Positions 57,201 to 64,000 of a stretch of DNA of 64,000 bases are shown here, piece after piece. Source of the DNA: Psococerastis gibbosa (lineage: Eukaryota; Arthropoda; Insecta; Psocodea; Psocidae); the NCBI GenBank assembly GCA_963971405.1, contig OZ020486.1, positions 32,573,419 through 32,637,418 on the forward strand, given 5' to 3'. A model generated the notes under the pieces. The model made no database searches. It worked only from the letters and a program-made list of their open reading frames with translations, and was not told the DNA's origin. The translations under genes and the position numbers were made by a program. Positions within the stretch are counted from its first letter, which is position 1. Every line of letters begins with the position of its first letter.

Positions 57201-59860
57201 TGATTTCAAGCACTGAATACTGGAGGCCCCTCGACAATTCCAAATTTACAATCTTCTACCTGAAGTCGGAAAATCCCGGTGGGAAATCTTAAATGTTGAT
57301 TACACTTTAAGGGGGGGGGATGGGAGAAAGCAGGGGGAAGAATAGGCTGGAAGAAGATTTGCAATGCCTGGTATTTCGAGCATCTTTCAATTCCCCGATG
57401 AAGGCTCGCTTATCCATTGGTTTTTAAGTCCACTCGAAATTCTTAAATGGAGGAGAAAATCGTTGGCATTGTTTACATCAGGACACGAAAAAAGTACCGT
57501 AAATACAACTTGAAACCTAGCTTTACAACCGCCAAAATTAAAACACCGTCGGGTTCTCACACAGAGAACATAGGCAATAGTAGAGTCACCCCACCGAACT
57601 AATGTGCTGTCATGGTGACATTATGACCTAATGACTCCAGTTTCAGTAGTAAAACAAATCACTATCACCATGTTATTTTTTTGCATCTGTAATCTTACAT
57701 AGAAGGGCCACTTTTTTTTATTAATCTTTAATGTAGCATATTTAGTTTTATTTTATTTTGAACGCAAGATTATAATAAAAAAACTATTGTATAATCCGTG
57801 CCTCCAAAATTCAAGAAAACCGTTTCCCTTCAGATATAAAAGAAAGTAGTAAAGATAACAATAGTGAAAAAAATCCCGATTCCACAGTAGCATGATTTAA
57901 ATTCAACGTCAATTCTTTATTCAGAGACGGAGAAAATTTCCCCCTTTTATTGCAACATTGATATCAGGCATTGATTTAAAATTCAAAAAATTCCCCCTGT
58001 AAACCACACAAAGACCGCAAAGTGCTCACTCAGCAAAGGTTATATATTACCCTCGAAATTCAATCAAAATCATCGAGAACTCCATTTGGAAATTAACAAA
58101 AATTCGCAATAAACTCTGTTTCTCCATTTCAGATAAAATATATTTCTAACATATTACTATCTGAATTATTTATCAGGCTGCATAAAAGCCTACAATTTTC
58201 ATTTCCGACTTTACGATAAATTGCACAAAAAAAAAAAATTTTAGCGCGCGGAATATTGGTCACTATAGCTGCCAGAGCTTAATCGGCATATCACTATTTC
58301 GCACCAATAAAGTAGTTAATTAAAAGGCTGTGAACCGAAAAAAACCAACCGTCCCCCTGCCTCCTCAAATCAATAGGGGTGAGTCAAAAATTCATTGCCC
58401 AATGGCTAGAGGCTACCAAACATAATGGCCAACGCTGACTTTTTACTTATATGGTGCGCTACTGTTGACAGTTCGTGCTCTCCTTAGATTCAGCCATGAA
58501 ATTAGAGAATGTAGCAGATAGCACACGTTCTCGTCCTATCTTTTGCCTTGGTTTAGACTGGTGGGATAACAGAAGCCTCTGTCATAGGGGTCAGTTGAAA
58601 CATTTCCGCAACAGTTTATAGTATACATTGTACAAAATATCACAGACCACGGGGTACGATACATGTAACGATTCTCACCCCTACATGGATATGATGCTAA
58701 TGTTAATAACACTATTTAGAACTGAGCCCTCAGAATTAGCATTGCATTTATTTAGGGGTGGTAAGGATTCTCTTGCTGATGTTTTTAATAACACTGAGCT
58801 CAACCCCTTTGATTGCATTGCAAGAGCACTAGAAAGGATTCTCTCTTAAGCGTGTGCTCACACAGCATGTGTATTCCGCCCCTCCCCTGTTAAATGGTTG
58901 TGAGCTCACACAGTACGTGCCTATGACAATAATTTTAATAATACTACACTAATAGAACATTTTTTATTTATTTTTAAGGCGCGGTAATAATCTAAAAAAC
59001 CTAGCCCCTAGGATTGCATTGGAAGTAGTATGAAGAAGCACTGATGAAGATTTCTATGTATTAGGCACAATTTAACAAAACTAGCCATAATGAGTACTAT
59101 GAAAGGCGTAAATAAAAGAATATAAAAATGTTGATGACCCGTCAAGCAAATAACAGGCGACGATTAATGCCTCTTGCAGTTACTCGAGCGCAAGGATGAC
59201 AAAATACAAAAAAACTAACACATCACCAACTCCCTTTTTTGCACAACTCGAACCCCACAGATTTATGATGGTAATATCATACACTCATTAAGACTCCCCT
59301 CCACAAAATAAAAACATCCCCCCCTCCTTCAAAAAAAACTTTGACAAACTTGAAAACTTATAAAATATGATCGAACAATTCCCCGTTTGATTTATGTTCA
59401 ACAATAAATTTATATAATTTTTGGCAAGCAGTAAAAACGGAATTGCGAAATTTTACAGAGATGGATCTCTTGAACTAAGTTTCTCTCATACTTTAGTACA
59501 AGTTAGTCGGCCGACAGCAATAATCCATATAAACCGGCAAAGTTGGATCTTTTAATCAAACATGGCTTCTTCAGTTTGCAACATTGATTTTATTTGGTAT
59601 CCTCGGCACGTTTTCAATTACGTTCTTGAGCGCTTTTTAGTAAAACAGGCGATGGGAGCACATGCGTCACTACATCATTTAGCAAACGTTACGTTAGGTT
59701 TTCGAGGGGGGCAGTGTATCGTTTCGGAAAAATGTAGAAAAGAGGGGAAATCCGTTCTATTGGACGCACGCACTTTACTAAATTAGGGGCTTTTTAACCC
59801 CCACATTAAAATTTAAATTAGTATTAAACGGCATAGTAGGCCCACAAGGCCACTGTTATG
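54300..59860. other. Non-coding stretch, nothing recognised apart from G-rich tracts
   Basis: I see no exon, LINE tract or element terminus. The two frames at 55232-55558 overlap on one strand and are mirrored by frames on the other, with no domain. G-rich tracts lie at 56175-56209 and about 57310-57340. CTCACACAGCATGTG (58857) and CTCACACAGTACGTG (58905) are near-identical direct repeats 48 bp apart. Confidence 0.45.
56175..56209 (+). other. Predicted G-quadruplex tract
   Basis: GGGTA, GGGGG, CGAAGA, GGGGGG, AA, GGGGG, T, GGGGG in order gives five G-tracts of three or more with loops of one to six bases, which satisfies the usual G3+N1-7 rule. Confidence 0.6.
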
Positions 59861-60016
59861 TTATTGGAATAATAAACATAATAGTTAATAATAGTTATAT
59901 ATAATAGTATATAAATATATATATAACTTAATAATAAATAAAATATTATATAATTATATATAATAGTATAATATATAATAGTTATATAATAATAAACATA
60001 TAGTTATTGGATAATA
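59861..60016. repeat. AT-rich low-complexity region with internal duplication
   Basis: The sequence consists almost only of ATA, TAATA and TATATA words. TTATTGGAATAATAAACATA at 59861 recurs as TTATTGGATAATAAACATA at 60004 and in part at 60175, so the block has been duplicated around the fold-back element that follows. Confidence 0.7.
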
Positions 60017-60021
60017 AACAT

Positions 60022-60173
60022 AATAGTCTCCTTAGTAACTTTGTAAAACTTGCTGTCACACATTGTTAAAATTAATCACTTTGTATAGTTTGGCGTGAGC
60101 CGAAACCGGTTGTGTATGTTTTTAATTTTATTTTATTACGTAAAACTATACAAAGTGATTAATTTTAACAATG
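60022..60173. mobile_element. Fold-back element C with half hammerhead-like core
   Basis: The head TAGTCTCCTTAGTAACTTTG then TAAAACTT is a diverged copy of the head of elements A and B. Perfect 31-bp arms follow: CATTGTTAAAATTAATCACT... (60061-60091) and its complement (60143-60173). Between them lies GGCGTGAGCC - GAAA (60102-60105) - CCGGTTGTG, the second half of the core. The CTGATGA half is absent, replaced by the arm. TTATTGGA(A)TAATA lies near both outer edges. Confidence 0.75.
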
Positions 60174-60332
60174 TTTATTGGAATAATAGTATATTTAATA
60201 GTAAGAGCATATTTAATATACATAACTTAAGGGCTATTAAGCTTTGAAGTTTGCAGCCGTAACATGGATGCGGGTAGTTTGAAACCGCAAGAACGACAAC
60301 ATGTCAATACAGCAAGTTTAATAATGGGCTGG

Positions 60333-60400
60333 AAAAGAAAATGTGGGACTCGAACCAACAACCTTTCAGGTGAATGTCAGAGTTCGTGCTACTGCTCTGG
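60333..60400 (-). repeat. tRNA-like SINE head fragment (minus strand)
   Basis: The minus strand carries GGTTCGAGTCCCACATTTTC (B box) preceded by CCTGAAAGGTTGTT. This aligns with the unit at 29955-30040 (AGATTGTTGGTTCGAGTCCG). Only the B-box half is convincing. Confidence 0.5.
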
Positions 60401-60409
60401 AAGTTCTGT

Positions 60410-61340
60410 GTCTCAAAATTTGATTCTTCTTTCCACTAATTCCTGGGCGATTGCTCTACGATCGATGTTTTTCGTAAAATGCAGTGAAAAAAACAATGGT
60501 TGTCTGTGAAAGCGAGCTATAAAGATTACAGCCACACTATAATGGAATATAGCCCCCAAAAGCTGCAGCAGTGTACATACTTCTTTGTATCTATGTTGTT
60601 TAGTTCAGAAAATAGCTTACGCTAAATTTCATTAAATTGAATATTCACGTAAATATTCACTTAAGACGACACTGTAGATATATTTCACCACTATTATAAA
60701 TGTTGCAAGTTATCTCCGAAGTTTGGCGCTGTAAACCGACCAATAATTCACCTAAACGCCGTTTTTAAGCACTAGCTAAATTATACCGCGGTTAAAGTAA
60801 CCGCACATTGAGCTACGTAAGAGCTACCATCCATCACAAGCTCGTATATCGCTGCAGTAACAAACTGCTGGTCTATTTGTAATAAATTTATATGAGTTGG
60901 AAATTTGCCAGGATGAGCTGGTTAACATGGCTTGGCAATATGAGGTTCATTACGATGATTCTGGATGTTATGAAAGCAAAAGAGATAAAGCTGAAGTTGT
61001 CTTTAAGTTTTACATAATAAAAATACTAAGCTTCACCAGTCACCAGTCGGCGGTTCGAAAACTGCAAATATACATTTTTTTCTGTAACCAAATATTTTGC
61101 CGTATTGCAGTAAATATTGCAGTATTACATGATATTGGCATTAAACTAACTTGGGTACAAGAGGCAACCTCCTCTTCATAAACGAAATCCTCTAATTTCG
61201 GTTTCAGTTGGATATTGGCGATTAAGGTGGCAAAGAAATTAGAACCAACCAAGCTTACCGTAAACAATCAATCTCATGTGACACACGTAACAAAGCTGAT
61301 CATACACCTTTGTATGATAATACATATGTAAATACAGTCA
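60410..61340. other. Non-coding stretch, nothing recognised
   Basis: The overlapping frames at 60897-61181 (plus) and 61040-61267 (minus) are mirror images without a domain. There are no repeat ends. Confidence 0.4.
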
Positions 61341-61369
61341 AATGGCATTTAGACTGGGCTGGGCTATGA

Positions 61370-61515
61370 CTTTTGGATGTTGGAAGAACTGGTTGAAAAA
61401 CCTGAGGCAGTGTTTTGGCAAGAAGACGACTTCTCTTTTCAGAGCACCAACCTCCAAGGTACAAATTTCCATTATCCATAGAAGAGGCCTTAAAGAGGAA
61501 GATGGCTTTCGAGCG
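61370..61515 (+). pseudogene. LINE 3' end, second copy of the 34-kb family
   Basis: The plus strand reads NWLKNLRQCFGKKTTSLFRA then PTSKVQISII from about 61386, matching SWLKNLRQWFG...LFRAAVSKVQIAMM at 34.2 kb. CATAGAAGAGGCCTTAAAGA follows in place of CAATAGAAGAGACATTAAAAGA, so the 3' UTR start is also shared. No frameshift is seen in this short tract, but everything upstream is lost. Confidence 0.75.
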
Positions 61516-61841
61516 CGAAAAAATCTCATACAATCAATAAAATCTCAAACATTTACTCTGAGAGCATATTATTGGTTAGGCCGACAAAAACAGAAGGTAT
61601 ACAATGATATTAGGATCAGGAAGGCTCCTGAAAATAAAAACCTATTTTGCTTGAATCTAAATCAATCTTACCTCATTTTACCTTACTAAATTATTCCAAT
61701 TTAGGGAGGAAGAAATAATTTTGATTGGTTCTAGTATTTTCACGAACGTTACATTCACGAACTAGTAATAACTACTAGTATAATTTAATAATTGTTAGTA
61801 TCTTAAGTGTGTGGTACTTTATTATTCAATGTCTACTCTGT

Positions 61842-62130
61842 AACAGCAAAGGCTTTCACGGCCGGAGTCGAATGAAGAACCAGTAGAATCCGGGCTGATG
61901 GGCCGTGGTCGAAATGAAAGCGAACTTCCAAACGTTTCGTCAACATCTGCGGTCGACATCTTCAGTGGAACTGCGTAGACTTCTAAGATTGTATCTCGGA
62001 GGCTTAGCAGCGACTTAGAAGTCTACGCAGTTCCACTGAAGATGTCGACCGCAGATGTTGACGAAACGTTTGGAAGTTCGCCTTCATTTCGACCACGGCC
62101 CATCAGCCCGGATTCTACTGGTTCTTCAGC
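61842..62130. mobile_element. Fold-back element E with hammerhead-like core and 14-bp direct repeats
   Basis: AATGTCTACTCTGT (61828-61841) and AATGTCAACTCTGT (62131-62144) flank the insert with one mismatch. Arms of about 113 bp pair almost perfectly: GAAGAACCAGTAGAATCCGG from 61874 and its complement ending about 62127. The right arm contains CTGAAGA (62036) - GTCG...TGAC - GAAA (62063-62066) - CGTTTGG, and the left arm contains the complement. A 27-bp spacer (61987-62013) separates the arms. Near-identity of the arms indicates a fairly recent event or gene conversion. Confidence 0.8.
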
Positions 62131-62149
62131 AATGTCAACTCTGTCAGGG

Positions 62150-63225
62150 AATGAAGTAAATTAGGAGTCGCGTAAAATCCCATGTGTTTTCAATGACCAC
62201 TTCCATTTCAAAGTTGAACCATAATCAGTTATAGGGGGACCAAGGCAAAGCAAGTTCCCAATCGTATACCTAGGGACAGTTCAGTGGAACTATTGGTTTT
62301 GGTCCCAAAGGTTCTCCTCGACAAAATAAGTTCACATTCAAAAGCTTTGACTCTGAGTCTAACCTTCCCCAATAAGACTAGCTCACTTTTTATAATTAAG
62401 ATTTCTCCTTCAAACATCATAATTAATTTTTTTGGAAATGAAACTTTTTTTTTAAATGTGATTTTTTTTAAAGTGACTTAAAGAACAGATTTTAATTTAT
62501 CTGCTTACCTACAGCGTATATAAAAGGGGTAAAATTTATATTTAAATTAATTTCACCCATCTATTGTACAATAGAAACCAGAGATCGATATTAAAACCAA
62601 ACCCCTTATATTATTATTTTATGAAAAAAAGCTAAACATGGCTGCAGAAAAAGTCAAGATACATTAATTTTTAGTAGTGTGGGGGGGGGGGGAGGCAGCG
62701 ATCTCAAGGCCGAAAACATCTGCTTCCAAGATATATATACTAAATTATTTTGTATTACAGTATAACTCATTCAGCACCAGGTGGATGTCATCTCATCCTG
62801 TTGGCTAATTCCAATTTAAAGCAAGCCCTGCAGTACGGATGATTAATGACAGTGACGAAAAGGTCGTGTGCTGAAGGAAAGTGGAAGCTACAGCTACAGC
62901 GGTAACACGCTTATGATGGCCCATATTGGAATATGACGGACAGATACAAATTATCTAGCACCAAATTTTCATATATGCTTCGTTAAGCTAATGAATTCCC
63001 TTATATGGACTGGGGGGAGAAAGGGGCAAAGATCGTGCACACGTACATGATTACAATTGGCATGTAACGGTAACACCAATAAATTTTCAATGCAAAAAAT
63101 GCACGCCAATAAAAAGGTCTACCCCCATGGACATACTATGTACTAGTAAATTAAAAGTATCCACTTCAGACGAAACAGTCCAATTAAATGTCATTGCGAT
63201 AAGATGGTTACTTGTAATATAGATC
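62150..63225. other. Non-coding stretch, nothing recognised
   Basis: There is no exon or element end. A G12-13 run lies at about 62680. The frames at 62229-62481 mirror each other on the two strands. Confidence 0.4.
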
Positions 63226-63229
63226 AGGA

Positions 63230-63420
63230 ATAGTACAGTTGGCAGAGAAGTAGATTATGAAATGGAAGGTCGAAGTTCGAGACGCGTTCTCGATGTCAAC
63301 CTTCACCGGCTATACGCGATAATGGACAAGCTCTGATAAGCTTACCATAGGCGCAGTGTAACAGGAGGAAGCATGACTTAACCAAGTACAGATACGAGTC
63401 TTGAAATGCAGTACGTAATG
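63230..63420 (+). repeat. SINE-like unit with tRNA-like head (GATACGAGTCT family), copy 3
   Basis: AGTTGGCAGAGAAGTAG (63236 onward) resembles an A box, and GAAGTTCGAGACGCG about 35 bp later resembles a B box. The body TATACGCGATAATGGACAAG and ATGACTTAACCAAGTACAGA then TACGAGTCT is shared with the 15.4- and 37.0-kb copies. This is the longest copy and the only one keeping the head. Confidence 0.65.
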
Positions 63421-63822
63421 GCTCTTTTAAAACTGATAAATGGTCAATGAAGTGCTAACCGTCAATACACCACGATAACGTAACTAACATAAAGTTAAAC
63501 AAAGTTGTGGTGCCCGGAAGTTATCATATCACTAGTGGAGAGGCGGAGGAGAAAGAGGGAGGGGGATCTCGCCAGGTGAAAGGACCTGTAGGGTGGGGAA
63601 ATAGTTGAAATATGTGCTGTCACACACTGTCACAGAATTTACCTCAAGTTTCCTCTAAACTGACTATCAAAGTCAAGAATACACAACTGATGTATGCTTT
63701 TGTATTTAAAAGGTGTAACGTGACACAGACTGGACAGTCTAAATTGCGTAGTCACATTTATTACGGAATTACGGATGTATTGCATTATTGTTGGAGGGTA
63801 AGAATAATTTTCATAGAAACTA

Positions 63823-64000
63823 AGAGGTGTCAAACAAGGTGACCCCTTGTCCCCAATCTTGTTCAATTGTGTCATGGATGTAGTGACAGAGCGTTACCGA
63901 CGCATATCGGTTTTGACTTAGGGGGAAATAAGCTGAATATTTCAGCTTTTGCCGACAACTTAATTCTTTTCGCGCAAACTGCGTAGAGGCGAAAACCACC
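63823..64000 (+). pseudogene. LINE reverse transcriptase fragment, runs off the window
   Basis: The plus strand reads RGVKQGDPLSPILFNCVMD then VVTER. After a frame change it reads ISAFADNLILFAQTA followed by a TAG stop. GVKQGDPLSPxLFNxxxD is RT motif 4 and (F/Y)ADD is the catalytic motif 5 of non-LTR reverse transcriptases. Here the second aspartate is asparagine (FADN), the two motifs are in different frames and a stop follows. It is a dead copy whose 3' part lies beyond 64000. Confidence 0.85.

Noticed and set aside
1..64000. CRISPR arrays, operons or a phage or bacterial segment
   Set aside because: There are no regularly spaced short direct repeats, no dense coding on either strand and no ribosome-binding-site spacing. 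The content is eukaryotic repeats.
1..64000. LTR retrotransposon or endogenous virus
   Set aside because: I found no long direct terminal repeats with TG...CA ends, no gag, protease or integrase tracts and no primer-binding site. All RT traces are of the non-LTR type.

Overview
This window looks like repeat-filled, non-genic DNA from an animal nuclear genome, most likely an arthropod and plausibly an insect. It is AT-rich, has no long open reading frames, no operon structure and no recognisable host exon. It is densely packed with decayed non-LTR retrotransposon (LINE) 3' ends, tRNA-derived SINE-like units, short non-autonomous DNA transposons and fold-back elements. The insect guess is an inference from the mix of element types; no gene proves it. 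I found no host protein-coding gene, functional tRNA or rRNA gene, CRISPR array or bacterial feature that I can support.

Layout. 0-5 kb: two LINE 3' ends, a 168-bp hAT-type MITE with a perfect 8-bp target duplication (TSD), and a pair of tRNA-like SINE units in opposite orientation. 5.2-8.3 kb: two near-complete ~845-bp copies of a Helentron/HINE-like element flanking a hAT MITE, then a Harbinger-like MITE. 9.4-13.3 kb: a long palindrome, a second Harbinger-like MITE, a LINE end, a poly-C element, and a third HINE copy into which a fold-back element has inserted with a perfect 13-bp TSD. 15-27 kb: mostly featureless AT-rich sequence with small elements, a tandem duplication at 21.3 kb and hairpin elements at 24, 25 and 26.5 kb. 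27-31.5 kb: a 491-bp hAT-like element, several LINE fragments and a 151-bp tandem repeat derived from a LINE 3' end. 33-35 kb: a LINE end followed by a nested palindromic MITE with TTAA flanks. 37-48.6 kb: more LINE and HINE fragments, a second fold-back element at 41.7 kb and a hAT MITE at 47.6 kb. 52-54.3 kb: two fold-back elements and an inverted HINE fragment. 54.3-59.8 kb: nothing recognisable apart from a G-quadruplex-prone tract. 60-62.1 kb: two more fold-back elements and a LINE end. 63.2-64 kb: a SINE-like unit and the start of a LINE reverse transcriptase (RT) that runs off the window.

The most interesting signal is a set of palindromic insertions at about 9.6, 13.1, 41.7, 60.1 and 62.0 kb. 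Several carry a hammerhead-ribozyme-like core (CTGANGA, short stem, GAAA) at or near the symmetry centre. Three share a head module, and two are flanked by 13-14 bp direct repeats, which suggests insertion as folded retro-copies. A second theme is more than twenty runs of eight or more G or C bases in AT-rich DNA, many of them just inside the termini of hAT-like MITEs or inside HINE copies.
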